Origin: Spirochaetia bacterium
GTDB taxonomy: Bacteria > Spirochaetota > Leptospiria > Leptospirales > Leptonemataceae
DNA length: 64,000 bases
Assembly: GCA_021413825.1 (NCBI GenBank)
Contig: JAIOPQ010000011.1
Location: 1 to 64,000, forward strand
Reading direction: 5' to 3'
Position numbers and translations under genes: made by a program. The notes beneath the pieces are model-generated. The model was not told the origin of the DNA. It worked only from the letters and a program-made list of their open reading frames with translations, and did no database searches. Below, one piece after another: positions 8,625-17,729 of this stretch. The first letter of the stretch is position 1. Each line of letters starts with the position of its first letter.

Positions 8625-9775
8625 CATTGCTCCACGCACAGCAATCTAGTCGTAGTGTTTGAACAGGGATTAGAACCGGTCGCGATTGAAAATCGATCAC
8701 GCAGGCTGCTGAATCCTGCCCCACCGAACGCAGCTCCCGAGGACGAGGTCCAACCACTGCAATCATTGCCGGAAGTCCAATAGCCCGTCAGTCCTCCCCA
8801 GAAGTTTGCCCCAATCGTCGAAAAGGCGTTTCTGAGTGGAAAAGGGAAGAGCGCCCGGCGATTCGTAGTCTGAATTTCAAGACCGTCAGCCGCACGAACG
8901 TAACGCCTTGAAGGTTGAAGCACCCAGTCCAGCTGAGCGTCCCCCTGAGACGGCAGGTTCGACGCTCGCCTGACACCGGAACCTGTGATCATTGCTTTAA
9001 ATGTTCCCGTTCCTGGATAGTTCGCGTCTGCCATACAGCGCGCATCAGCGGTGGCAATGGATGAAAAATCTATACCGGGGCGTTGTGGAAGGCTGGTGAC
9101 AAAAATTCTAAGCGCCGGGCGCTCCGGCGCGAGAGGCTGCTCGACGCAGATTAGTTTTCGAGACCCTGAGCAGGGCGTATCAGAAACTGCAAGTGTCGCA
9201 TTCGTGATGCCGTTTGTGCTACCATCTTGCCCGTTTCCTGCCGTAGATGACCAGGAAGCGCAATGGTTCGCAATGGACCAGTCTGCAGCAAAACCAGTCC
9301 AGACCCCGGCTACATTCCCCGGGTCCACCGCTGCTTTGAGAGGAAACGTTAGGCGACCACTTGAATCGGCAGTCTGAATTTCTACCTGGTCACCCGTGCG
9401 GATGTATTTTCTTTCAGGGTGCAATACCCAACTGCCGCTCAGGGTGGGATTGCGATGCACGGGAGATGCCAATAGAGCCTCAAAATTCCCCGCATAATTT
9501 GTCCCTCCAGGATATGCGGCATCCTCCATACAGGCAGCGTCTGCCCTAAAAACCGAATTGAATTGAGTTCCTGGATTCAGGCTAGCAGACGTAATGAATA
9601 TGCCAAGCGGAGGAAGAGGTGCTGTCGCCCCTACGTCCGACCTTGAGATTTCCAGATTGGCCAGAGCAATCGCGGCGAGGGCACTGTCTGCCTCTCCTTG
9701 ATTGATTGGAAACCTGGTGCATGCAACGAGAGGAAACAGGACCAGGAGCCGACAAATCTTAGTAGCAGCAGCCAT
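8624..9775 (-). CDS. DUF1554 lipoprotein, two tandem domains
   Basis: 383 aa. Lipobox PLVAC (Cys19). Two DUF1554 domains, about 55-215 and 218-383, share 'GTQFNSVFRADAACM'/'GIDFSSIATADARCM', 'SWVLHPERKYIR'/'QLDWVLQPSRRYVR', 'IQT...LxFPL' and 'LICVEQ'. Architecture matches the gene at 3993, and the C-terminal stop overlaps the start of the single-domain gene at 7974-8624, forming a two-gene operon. These are probably surface- or periplasm-exposed. The function of the family is not established. Confidence 0.85.
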   Translation of the reverse strand: MAAATKICRLLVLFPLVACTRFPINQGEADSALAAIALANLEISRSDVGATAPLPPLGIFITSASLNPGTQFNSVFRADAACMEDAAYPGGTNYAGNFEALLASPVHRNPTLSGSWVLHPERKYIRTGDQVEIQTADSSGRLTFPLKAAVDPGNVAGVWTGFAADWSIANHCASWSSTAGNGQDGSTNGITNATLAVSDTPCSGSRKLICVEQPLAPERPALRIFVTSLPQRPGIDFSSIATADARCMADANYPGTGTFKAMITGSGVRRASNLPSQGDAQLDWVLQPSRRYVRAADGLEIQTTNRRALFPFPLRNAFSTIGANFWGGLTGYWTSGNDCSGWTSSSGAAFGGAGFSSLRDRFSIATGSNPCSNTTTRLLCVEQ

Positions 9776-9965
9776 ACATCAGGGTCCGCTAACACAACGC
9801 ACGACACTATTTTCCATGTAATGTTCCCATATGCATGACACTCCAATTGTCAGGAAGAAGAGTCGCATATTTCCAGATCGCAAACAACTCGGAGGCAACA
9901 AACCGGTCACAGAGTGACATGAAACGGAAATGCGGGTTCTGCGTTGGCGATGCTGCGACGCAGAG

Positions 9966-10663
9966 TCACTTAATCACGGATGCCAGTATAACAGAAATCG
10001 ATCCGTCGACTCCGAGGAATGCTTTTACGCCCGGAATTGGTGTTCCTATGGTTGAAAGAGTTGGCTGTGCCAGGGTAAGTGAGGTGCCATCAGAAGCAGA
10101 AATGCCCAAGGGATATAAGATGGGCGACAGATTTCCAGTATCCTGTGCAATTCGGGCCGTATCAAATCCGGCGTCGTTCTGCGCGACGACTACAATTTCG
10201 TATAACGTCGTGGATGACAGACCCGAGAAAACATATCCCGCTGAACTCACGTCGATCGGGCCATTGATGTATCCAGTAACCTGGGAACCGCTTGTCGCTA
10301 TGTCTCCGGAATCATTTGCAGAATATTTGCCTGAGCAGGCGTAAACGCTTTTCCATGTGCGCCAATTTCATGAATTTCGCTGGCCGTGATATTAAACGTT
10401 AGTTCCCTATTCTCCCAGAATGCAAAAACACTGTACTGAACTTCCGTGAATTCATGTTCCCTGGTGCTACAGCAGACCCGATGTCGATAGGGGATCCCGA
10501 TTTTGTGCGGCGATTTTTGGCTGCGCAACTGCGCGGACATTGGTCCTAGTAGAAGATATGGATCTCCAGTATTGCACCCCTCCTCCCTGGCCTTAACAAA
10601 CAAATCGGGGAGAAACTCGAACCGTTCAAGGAGAACCCGGTTGGAATTGTTGTTTGCTTTCAC
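9966..10663 (-). pseudogene. Frameshifted Fn3-like repeat protein remnant
   Basis: Two reverse-strand frames join into one coherent Fn3-like sequence. The first (10298-10663) ends '...GKAFTPAQANILQMIPET', with the stop at 10298-10300. The second, one base out of frame, continues '...GDIATSGSQVTGYINGPIDVSSAGYVFSGL', 'VVVAQNDAG' and 'SASDGTSLTLAQPTLSTIG', stopping at 9966. The phrases resemble repeated beta-sandwich modules of leptospiral surface proteins. The join lies near 10299-10312. The downstream half stops where a next repeat would be expected. The upstream frame has a GTG that overlaps the stop of 10660-11361 (GTGA), so its N-terminal part could be a separate small gene. Confidence 0.5.
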
Positions 10664-11361
10664 ACAGATAGAATGGCGTCGATTGTTGCGACCAGATCCC
10701 TCGATTTTCTTCCGAGACCCAATTCAATCAGATTTTCAAATAGACTCTTCATTTTCCTGCTCCCACACAGAGCATCAATTGCAATCTTACGAATGACCTT
10801 GTCTCGCGCACTGAAGCACGGAACAAGAGAGGATGACCAGGTGGGCGTTTCGATGTCTTTGGAGACTGTGAAGAAAAAATCCCTGGTTGTTTGTATTGGG
10901 CTCATCTTTGGTTTCCAGCTCTGCGCAAACAAACCTGCAGCAACAAGCCCGGCAAGTGAGCGCACCTCTCCCTTCGCTTCATCGAGCTCTTCTTCATCCA
11001 CATCATCCGAACCTGCTACAGGCGGTCCCGGATTCAGGAGATCGCTGTAAGCCTCGTTTAGCTCATGGGCACCCACCCCCTTGAAATGTTCGGTATTGAT
11101 GCGACTTGACTCTAGATAATCAAAGGTCCCATTCTTCGGGCGCTTCAGCCCTGCGATGGAATCATCCTTTAGCGCCCCAAAGGAGAATGAAATATAGAAA
11201 CTCTCCTGTTCATGGCACAAACCAATCCAGGCCAGACGTTCCGGGGTTTCCCAGAGTTTTGCCTCAGCTGGCCGTAAGGGTAAAGTCTGCCTGATGATGG
11301 ATGAAATGGTTTGCGAATAGATCGCAAGAAATGATTCAAAGGTGATCGGTTTTTTTCCCAT
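10660..11361 (-). CDS. Hypothetical protein
   Basis: 233 aa, cytosolic, no family recognised. An AGAGGAG ribosome site 7 nt before ATG 11361 supports translation. An acidic run 'DDVDEEELDEAKGE' sits near residue 118; the C-terminal third is helical ('SLFENLIELGLGRKSRDLVATIDAIL'). Its stop shares bases with the GTG that opens the following Fn3-like remnant. Confidence 0.55.
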   Translation of the reverse strand: MGKKPITFESFLAIYSQTISSIIRQTLPLRPAEAKLWETPERLAWIGLCHEQESFYISFSFGALKDDSIAGLKRPKNGTFDYLESSRINTEHFKGVGAHELNEAYSDLLNPGPPVAGSDDVDEEELDEAKGEVRSLAGLVAAGLFAQSWKPKMSPIQTTRDFFFTVSKDIETPTWSSSLVPCFSARDKVIRKIAIDALCGSRKMKSLFENLIELGLGRKSRDLVATIDAILSV

Positions 11362-11682
11362 GCGGCTACTCCTCTGTGCTCCCTAATATCGCGTACAAGT
11401 AGGGACACGAACAACAGGGCAGACATGATCGGATATTGTAAGGGAATGAACCGGGTTTCCTTGCTACGGACGGTGATTGGCTTGCGCGCCCCCGCTCTGA
11501 AAGAATACGTCCTGACCATAACCTCGAGGTACAAGCACCGCGATTCGCAACATTGCATCGCGAACCAAAAGACAGAAGGGGAAACACACAAATACCCATT
11601 AATTCCGATAATCGCCCGGTTGACTCCGCCTGTGTTGCGGGGTAAGGAAATCGCGCGCATTATCCCCTTGTTGGAAACTCAA
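11362..11682. other. Gap before phosphatase module 1
   Basis: About 320 bp between divergent genes. It is open in the + frame from ATG 11425, but the encoded residues look non-coding and have no counterpart in the paralogue at 18623. A TTGACT at 11620-11625 could be a -35 box, but no good -10 follows at 17 bp. Nothing else recognised. Confidence 0.3.
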
Positions 11683-13248
11683 GTGCTGCATCGGGAACTA
11701 AACGGGAAAAGCCATCCTGTTTCATCAAAGGTATTTACAGGCTCCGCGTCAATTGCGGAGTCTAACCCACCTGCGCGCGAGAAGACGTTCAATTCTCTGC
11801 GCGTGCAAGTGGGGCTACTATACGTTGTTCTTACTCTTGCAAACCTTGTATTCTTCAGCGCCATCATTCTTGAAAATCAGATGGATGTACTCAATGACAA
11901 TGTCATTCTAGTTGCAGAACGTGCGGCACACCAGGTGCAAGCGCGCCTGCATTCCATTGCATCCGCGGAAAGAGGTGAATCGGCGGAACTTGCCGCCGTT
12001 GCAGAACATTTTGCGTTCACAGAATATTCAGTTCGCAATGCAAAGGGAGAAGAACTCAAGCCAGACGGCACCGTGGGCCCGGCCAATCTGCCAAACTTCC
12101 AGACTGACCTTGCAGAACTCGAAGCGCGTTCCGGTGTCATTGCTGAACCCTACCACGTGCGCGTTGATAGCAAGGGTTTCCAGGTAGCATTTCTATTCCC
12201 GATGAGTGGCAAGCGATATCTTACAGCAACATCTACTCTCGACTCAATTAAGAATCGAATTCGCAGTATTTACTGGCAACTTGGATTAGCCCTTGCATGG
12301 GGAATTGCTTTTCACGTTGTATTTGGAATCTATCTACTCAGACGAATCTTCAAACGACTGAGTTTACTACGCGAAACCAGCATACAGCTGGCTGGCGGAG
12401 ATCTTACTACTCGCACGTCATGGCTTCGCAAAACGGGAGACGAACTGGACACCCTCGGTGATACCTTTGATACAATGGCCAGCAAGATTGAGTCCACCGT
12501 TGGACAATTAAGCACGGCTAATCGACGTTTACGAATAGAGTTGGAAATCGGACGCCAGGTTCAGAATTTTTTCCTGCGCGGACATGAACTGGTAAAGGAG
12601 TACTCACCGGCGCTAGTTTATCGTCCGCTCAGCGAGGTGAGCGGGGATATTTACAACTTCTTTCAAATCAATGATCGCTTTAAAGGCGTTTTCCTGGCCG
12701 ACGCAACGGGTCACGGCGTATCAGCAGCACTGGTGACGTCCGTGATCTTCTTTCATCTGAATCAGCTCTTGAAAGAAGAACGCAGTCCCCTGAAAATCAT
12801 GCACGCACTGAGCCGTCAAATCAAGAACGATCTAAACGAACTCTTCTTCGCCACAGCGTTTCTATTGCTGCTCGACTCAAAGGGAGACATCTTCTATGTC
12901 AACGCAGGGCACAATGCGCCTATGGTTTTCAGACGTAGCAGCGGAAAGCTGATCGAACTTGAAACAACAGGCATGATGCTGGGCCTTGACCTCGGAGATC
13001 CCAGGCCTTACGATATGAAGCGCGTGCCGGTGCGCAGCGGTGACCGAATCCTACTTTTCACCGACGGCCTTGTGGAGTCGGCAGATAGCCAGGGAGAAAT
13101 GTTCGGAAACGATCGAGTAATTGAAATCCTTCGCGCAAGCGCTGATAAACCAGGCACCGAAGTTGTGAAAGAACTCGAGGCTGCGGTAATCGGATTTGCA
13201 AAATCTATGACCGATGACCTGACAATCATGATACTGGATATCCCCTGA
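11683..13248 (+). CDS. HAMP-SpoIIE (PP2C-type) Ser/Thr phosphatase, module 1
   Basis: About 521 aa. A membrane helix ('LLYVVLTLANLVFFSAIIL'), an extracytoplasmic sensor of about 150 residues, a second helix ('LALAWGIAFHVVFGIYLL'), a HAMP linker ('GGDLTTRTSW...GDELDTLGDTF') and a SpoIIE phosphatase domain with the metal-site motifs 'SEVSGDIYNFF', 'LADATGHGVSAAL', 'NAGHNAP', 'FTDGLVES' and 'DDLTIM', all intact. The start is uncertain: GTG 11683 (GGA upstream) gives a length like the 516-aa paralogue at 18623; TTG 11668/11671 or ATG 11425 are alternatives. First gene of a three-gene operon with 13250 and 14650. It probably dephosphorylates a STAS-type partner; candidates lie at 2214 and 2760. 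Confidence 0.85.
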   Translation: MLHRELNGKSHPVSSKVFTGSASIAESNPPAREKTFNSLRVQVGLLYVVLTLANLVFFSAIILENQMDVLNDNVILVAERAAHQVQARLHSIASAERGESAELAAVAEHFAFTEYSVRNAKGEELKPDGTVGPANLPNFQTDLAELEARSGVIAEPYHVRVDSKGFQVAFLFPMSGKRYLTATSTLDSIKNRIRSIYWQLGLALAWGIAFHVVFGIYLLRRIFKRLSLLRETSIQLAGGDLTTRTSWLRKTGDELDTLGDTFDTMASKIESTVGQLSTANRRLRIELEIGRQVQNFFLRGHELVKEYSPALVYRPLSEVSGDIYNFFQINDRFKGVFLADATGHGVSAALVTSVIFFHLNQLLKEERSPLKIMHALSRQIKNDLNELFFATAFLLLLDSKGDIFYVNAGHNAPMVFRRSSGKLIELETTGMMLGLDLGDPRPYDMKRVPVRSGDRILLFTDGLVESADSQGEMFGNDRVIEILRASADKPGTEVVKELEAAVIGFAKSMTDDLTIMILDIP

Positions 13249-13249
13249 C

Positions 13250-14653
13250 ATGTTCGCGCGCAGAAACCTACTCGTCCCAGCCGGGCTTTTCGCCATGCTC
13301 TTTCTCGCATTGAGTTCCAATGCCATCGTTTCTGCAAAAATGTTTGAACTCCGTCTACGCGTTCAGCGCGATCAGATATTTAATTATCGCCTATCGTCTG
13401 ATTTGATGCGAAGTAAAATAATGAATCTGATACCACATCGCGATAGCTACAAAGATGAGCTCTGGACGGCCGTCGCCGAAACATCCATTCTCAGGACTCC
13501 CTCCTTCAACGATTTAGGTGTCGCTTCACTCTGGCAGAAAATCGGGTTGCCCATGGTGAACACGGCCCGTAGGCTTTGTCTAAAAGCGGGAATAAATCTG
13601 TGGGATGATGCAGCGATCCTTGGACGAATCCAAACTGCATTTCTTTTAGAGCGCAATAATCTCTACGCCGACGCGGCCGCAGAGTATACGCCCATCGCAG
13701 ATCTTGTTGAGGGGGATGAGCGCGCGTTTGTAGTATTGCATCACGGATTCTGCCTGGCAGTGCTTGGTCGCAACTCGGATGCAATCCTTAAACTCGAACA
13801 GGTTAGTCGTGACGTGCCTGGCAGCATGTTCGACGAAGACGCGAAGCTCATTCTGCGGCTGCTACGATCAGGTGAATTGCGGCGGAAGCATATACTTTCG
13901 GAATTTAGCGCAGAGAACGATCGCGCCCGGGCATTATTTCAAGAAGGGCTATACGCTGATGCTCTTGTCCATTGGGAGAAATCAGATCGACTAACGAATG
14001 AGGACCGATACGGCCGTGCGTTCTCTCTTGAAAAAACCGGGAAAAGCGATAAGGCCGCAGACGAGTTCCTGGAGCTATCGCAGGGTAACGATGCTGTTGC
14101 AATCAAGGCCAATCGACGTTTACTACTGATTGGATTTGTTTACTCCGGTGGCGAGAATCTCCAGAAATTCGCACTTGAGAACTCCATGCGCCTTCAGGAC
14201 ACAGCGGTGGCAGGTGAAATCAAGGCTGCATCCACGCGAGCCCTTTCATTTCAACCGGCCAACGGAAGCGATTCGCCCGGCGTGATTGCAAACCGGCAGG
14301 CTCGCTTTGCAGAGACGATTGAAAAACGCATTGCAGATGTGCCCGCTCCAATTGAAATTTCGCTGAGCGACGGAAGGGTCTTTGCTGGGTTGGCTGGCCA
14401 AAGAAAGCACAATCAATTCATTCTCTGGCTCAACCAGGGATCAAAACTGTCGCTCCCGCTTGCACTGGTCGATTCTGTTCGACCCTTATCCCCGGGCGAC
14501 ATTATGTTCATTCAATCTGCAGATGGGCAACAACCTGCGGTTCGAATCCAACGGCGAGACGGTAACCTTGAGATTCTGGCGTTCGACTCCAGTATGGTGC
14601 AAATCGGAGCAGATGAATTTGCAATACGAGTGGTTCGAAAGGTGTTTCAATGA
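13250..14653 (+). CDS. TPR-like exported protein, module 1
   Basis: 467 aa, starting one base after the phosphatase stop. An N-terminal hydrophobic segment ('LFAMLFLALSSNAIVSA') is a signal peptide or anchor. 'ELRLRVQRDQIFNYRLSSDLM' follows, then TPR-like helical pairs (about 120-330: 'AFLLERNNLYADAAAEYTPIA', 'HHGFCLAVLGRNSDAI', 'GRAFSLEKTGKSDKAADEFL'). A C-terminal beta domain (about 365-467: 'IEISLSDGRVFAGLAGQ') resembles the start of the next gene's product. The closest relative in the window is the product at 20174-21655, in the same position of module 2. Probably a periplasmic scaffold; the function is inferred only. Confidence 0.65.
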   Translation: MFARRNLLVPAGLFAMLFLALSSNAIVSAKMFELRLRVQRDQIFNYRLSSDLMRSKIMNLIPHRDSYKDELWTAVAETSILRTPSFNDLGVASLWQKIGLPMVNTARRLCLKAGINLWDDAAILGRIQTAFLLERNNLYADAAAEYTPIADLVEGDERAFVVLHHGFCLAVLGRNSDAILKLEQVSRDVPGSMFDEDAKLILRLLRSGELRRKHILSEFSAENDRARALFQEGLYADALVHWEKSDRLTNEDRYGRAFSLEKTGKSDKAADEFLELSQGNDAVAIKANRRLLLIGFVYSGGENLQKFALENSMRLQDTAVAGEIKAASTRALSFQPANGSDSPGVIANRQARFAETIEKRIADVPAPIEISLSDGRVFAGLAGQRKHNQFILWLNQGSKLSLPLALVDSVRPLSPGDIMFIQSADGQQPAVRIQRRDGNLEILAFDSSMVQIGADEFAIRVVRKVFQ

Positions 14654-15579
14654 GACAATCGTTGGCATTGATATTGCTGATCCTTACGGCAAGTCTGTAT
14701 CCGGACAGGCTTATTCTTAAGTCAGGGAAGGTCCTGAATGGAACAATCCGCTCAGGCGGTAACGGTGATGTGATTTTACAAACCGCTGAAGGATCACGCA
14801 TGATAATTCCCAGAGATGAAATTCTGGAAGGCAACCTGACCTTTCAAGGCCCACGCGCCTGCTTGCAAGAAAAAACAGGTAAGGAAACGTGCGACCATCT
14901 AATTGAGGCTATCTCAAAATCCGGAATAACGTTAGTCGACGAATCGACGGGAGAACGCGCACTGCACCCCTGGACGAACTACATTTCCGCGAGTTTCAAG
15001 AACCTCAACCCGGAGCAAGTTTCAAATCGTATCATCCCGGCAGGAATGCGCGTAGAAGTCTCTGACAAGGAGACCAAAACCAGCCGGGGCATCGTGACTA
15101 CTTCCGAGCAATCTACATTGATTCTTGAGCAAGGGAACCAGCGTGAGCAAATCCAATTGGAAAGAATCAACAATCTTACAATTCAAAATCCCACGATTCA
15201 GAAGACTGGGTTCAACTGGCCAGGATACGGGTTTCTGCTTCCAGGAATCCAACAGATTAGATCAAAGGATTCCAGAATCAAAGGGGCGGTTCTCCTGGGT
15301 GGTTCAATTCTATTCGCTGGCCTGGCTGGCTGGTCCGCAAGCGAAGCAACACGTGCCAGGAGTGCTTCCTCAACGTTTTTGCCGTTAGGCGGCAGTCTTG
15401 CAGTACTCGGAAACGGGAACGCAAATCGGTTTAACCGTGCCAGGACCTTGAATCATATTGCACTGGTTGGCCTTGGGGCAATCTACCTGGGAAATGGACT
15501 TGATCTATCCAGAAATCGCTCTAGCTCTGCTGTTGCTTTGCAACCTGAGATACGCCTGGCCTGGTCAATACATTTCTAG
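14650..15579 (+). CDS. Small-barrel membrane protein, module 1
   Basis: 309 aa. Signal peptide, then repeated short beta units ('DRLILKSGKVLNGTIRSG', 'VILQTAEGSRMIIPRDEIL') and a Cys pair near 73-85. Later hydrophobic stretches ('GAVLLGGSILFAGLAGW', 'IALVGLGAIYLGNGL') may anchor it in a membrane. ATGA overlap with 13250 shows translational coupling. Paralogue at 21655-22668 has the same order of elements. It converges on the kinase gene 15576; both stops lie within one CTAG. Confidence 0.6.
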   Translation: MRQSLALILLILTASLYPDRLILKSGKVLNGTIRSGGNGDVILQTAEGSRMIIPRDEILEGNLTFQGPRACLQEKTGKETCDHLIEAISKSGITLVDESTGERALHPWTNYISASFKNLNPEQVSNRIIPAGMRVEVSDKETKTSRGIVTTSEQSTLILEQGNQREQIQLERINNLTIQNPTIQKTGFNWPGYGFLLPGIQQIRSKDSRIKGAVLLGGSILFAGLAGWSASEATRARSASSTFLPLGGSLAVLGNGNANRFNRARTLNHIALVGLGAIYLGNGLDLSRNRSSSAVALQPEIRLAWSIHF

Positions 15580-16790
15580 GATTCATCTTCTCTGGTTTCT
15601 CTCAGACCGTAGAAGGTTACCGTAACCTGCGTCCCGGGTGACCGTGAACGTTTCTCCATTCTCAGCCTGGTATGCGTAAACAGTAACGATAGGCGCTCAC
15701 GTATATTTGAAATGGTCCTCCCTTCCTTAACGTTTGTATCCGAAGAACCATTATCTCTAACCTGGAACGTTGCGCCATCTCGCCACACTTTCAAAAATAC
15801 CTCGATCGACCCATCACTCCTGGCCTCGCTGAGGCCATGTTTAAAACAATTCTCAACTATTGGTTGGATTATGAGCGGGGGTATCCGAACACGTTCCGGA
15901 TTTCCCAGCATTCTAAGATCGGTGCGAATTGTTCCGTAGCGAAGCTCAGTAATGCGCAGGTAGTTTTGAATAAACTCCCATTCTGAACTCAACGGGACAA
16001 GCAACCTATCGCTGGTATACGTAAGATAGCGATATGTGTCCGCAAGGATCATAATTGATTCCTGGGTATGTGAACTATTTGTAACGGCAAGGCTATGTAT
16101 CGTATTGAGAGTGTTAAATAAAAAGTGAGGGTTCATCCGCTCTTGCAGTGCGCTGAACCGCGTTTCTTTTAAGAGCTTCCGACTAGCCCTGGAAGCTTCC
16201 GTTTCAATCCGCTCCTCTGCTCTGCTACTCTCCAGATGCAGTAAATATCCAAAAAGAACCACAAGCACGAGCGATATACTCAGATTGGCCACTCGAATCA
16301 ATCGTAACGATTGAGGCGAATATTGAATAACTCCAGCAGGGGCAAGAAGTTCTATAAGCAAAAAACCAATCACGGGCAAACCAGTGCTCAAGGCCAGCCA
16401 GCCCCGACGATCTGGAGGAAAAACAACCGCTGGATAGAGCGCGGCCGTAAAGAAGAATGCGTGTGACCAACTGTTAGAACCAAGCAAAAACGCTCCAACC
16501 CCCACAACTGCATTTGCAGATAGCCCTAGCAGATTCCTGCCGAGCATATGATGCCCCATAAGGCTAAAAACGATGCAAAGCGAATACGCCACACCAGCAG
16601 AAGTAGAGACAATAGCAGGTAAGACGTGCCCCGTATAAAGGTGTAAACCCGTAAGAACCACACACGTCCCGGTTCCAAGAATTGCAGCAAGCAAGGTCAA
16701 GCGGATCCGCTTCAATTCCGCCGGTGAATATTTTTGGAAATTTTCGAATGCCCGCACCATTCCGATTACGTTTGCCGCTGTAAGCGTCAA
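15576..16790 (-). CDS. LytS-type sensor histidine kinase
   Basis: 404 aa. Five or six hydrophobic helices (about 28-190), then a coiled linker, the His_kinase motif 'LQERMNPHFLFNTLNTIHSL' (His near residue 221), and HATPase_c with 'IIQPIVENCFKHGLSE' and 'QVRDNGSSD'. The usual G of the D-x-G-x-G box is partly degenerate. It lacks the periplasmic jelly-roll of the kinase at 6023. TTG 16790 is assumed; ATG 16760 (residue 11) is equally possible. It is divergent from the LytTR regulator at 16924, its likely partner. Confidence 0.88.
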   Translation of the reverse strand: MTLTAANVIGMVRAFENFQKYSPAELKRIRLTLLAAILGTGTCVVLTGLHLYTGHVLPAIVSTSAGVAYSLCIVFSLMGHHMLGRNLLGLSANAVVGVGAFLLGSNSWSHAFFFTAALYPAVVFPPDRRGWLALSTGLPVIGFLLIELLAPAGVIQYSPQSLRLIRVANLSISLVLVVLFGYLLHLESSRAEERIETEASRASRKLLKETRFSALQERMNPHFLFNTLNTIHSLAVTNSSHTQESIMILADTYRYLTYTSDRLLVPLSSEWEFIQNYLRITELRYGTIRTDLRMLGNPERVRIPPLIIQPIVENCFKHGLSEARSDGSIEVFLKVWRDGATFQVRDNGSSDTNVKEGRTISNIRERLSLLFTHTRLRMEKRSRSPGTQVTVTFYGLRETREDES

Positions 16791-16813
16791 GATAAATCAT
16801 CACAACACCGCCT

Positions 16814-16839
16814 AACGTGGCGCATTTACGGAACGTGGC
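16814..16839. promoter_or_regulatory. Direct repeat AACGTGGC in divergent kinase/regulator gap
   Basis: AACGTGGC occurs at 16814-16821 and again at 16832-16839, 18 bp apart, in the 133-bp gap between the divergent LytS and LytTR genes. LytTR proteins bind paired direct repeats about two helical turns apart, so this could be an autoregulatory site. The spacing is slightly short, and no second example was found at 5106-5274. Confidence 0.35.
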
Positions 16840-16923
16840 CGCAATAGTCCGCTTCATGCAATCCCTGAACCAGTTCATTCCATGAGGCTTGAAAATACCT
16901 GATAGACCTGTGTATGCTGAATC

Positions 16924-17652
16924 GTGCAGCAAAATAGATTAAAAGTTCTCATTGTGGACGATGAAACAGCAGCAAGAAACGTTTTGCTCAATTATTGTTC
17001 ACGCAATCCTGCGCTACATGCAGAGGATGCAGTTTGTTCGGGTCGCGAGTTTGTTGAAAAGGTTACAACCAAACAGTATGACTTGATATTTATGGATATT
17101 GAACTACGAGATTCAACAGGAACTCTCGCATTGCAGCAGGTTCCGCGCTTGCCACCTGTGATAGTCACTACAGGTCATCCCGAATACGCCGTGGAGGCGT
17201 TCGAGCTAGGCATGATGGATTTCTTGCTGAAGCCCTTTACCTTCGAGCGATTTATGCTCTCTGTGAATCGCGTGATTGAATCGGCAGAAAGAAATGCGGG
17301 AGACAAGGATTTTCGAACCACTGGTGTTTCGGTTCGGAATGGTGACCATTTCTACTTTGTTCCTTTTCAAGAAATCATATACGTAACATCGAGAGGCAAG
17401 GGATCAATCATACATACAACTTCAACGGAACACCAGACATCCCGCCTGCTCATGTCAATGAATGATACTTTGCCAAAGCACCAATTCCTGAGAGTTCATA
17501 AACAATTCGTAATCAACCTGAATTTTGTGTCTCATCTGCAACAAGCCGCAAAAGGAGATTATATTGCGTTCTTGAAAGATGAAGAGAACAGTCAGATCCC
17601 GGTAAGCAGAACCTATTCGGGAGAACTTCGCACTCGTCTGGGTCTTGGTTAA
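16924..17652 (+). CDS. LytTR-family response regulator (second copy)
   Basis: 242 aa from GTG 16924. Receiver domain 1-120 with intact acidic triad 'IVDDE', phospho-acceptor Asp58 in 'IFMDIEL' and Lys in 'FLLKPFTF'; LytTR domain about 135-242 with 'FLRVHKQFVINLNFV'. Very close to the regulator at 5275 along its whole length, including the shared tail 'GDYIAFLKDEENSQIPVSR'. It likely pairs with the divergent kinase 15576-16790, with which it shares a 133-bp promoter gap. Confidence 0.9.
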   Translation: MQQNRLKVLIVDDETAARNVLLNYCSRNPALHAEDAVCSGREFVEKVTTKQYDLIFMDIELRDSTGTLALQQVPRLPPVIVTTGHPEYAVEAFELGMMDFLLKPFTFERFMLSVNRVIESAERNAGDKDFRTTGVSVRNGDHFYFVPFQEIIYVTSRGKGSIIHTTSTEHQTSRLLMSMNDTLPKHQFLRVHKQFVINLNFVSHLQQAAKGDYIAFLKDEENSQIPVSRTYSGELRTRLGLG

Positions 17653-17729
17653 TCCGCAACCTTCCTCTTTATTCCCCGATGATTCCCTGGAAGTTGATTC
17701 TTAAGAGAAATCGATTCTAATGTTGAAAC

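Noticed and set aside
11169-11660. Reverse-strand open frame of 163 codons opposite the start of module 1
   Set aside because: It overlaps the well-supported gene at 10660-11361 and the gap before the phosphatase, has mixed composition and no ribosome site; treated as chance.
11425-11682. N-terminal extension of the first SpoIIE phosphatase
   Set aside because: The extra about 86 residues have no counterpart in the paralogue at 18623 and do not look coding.
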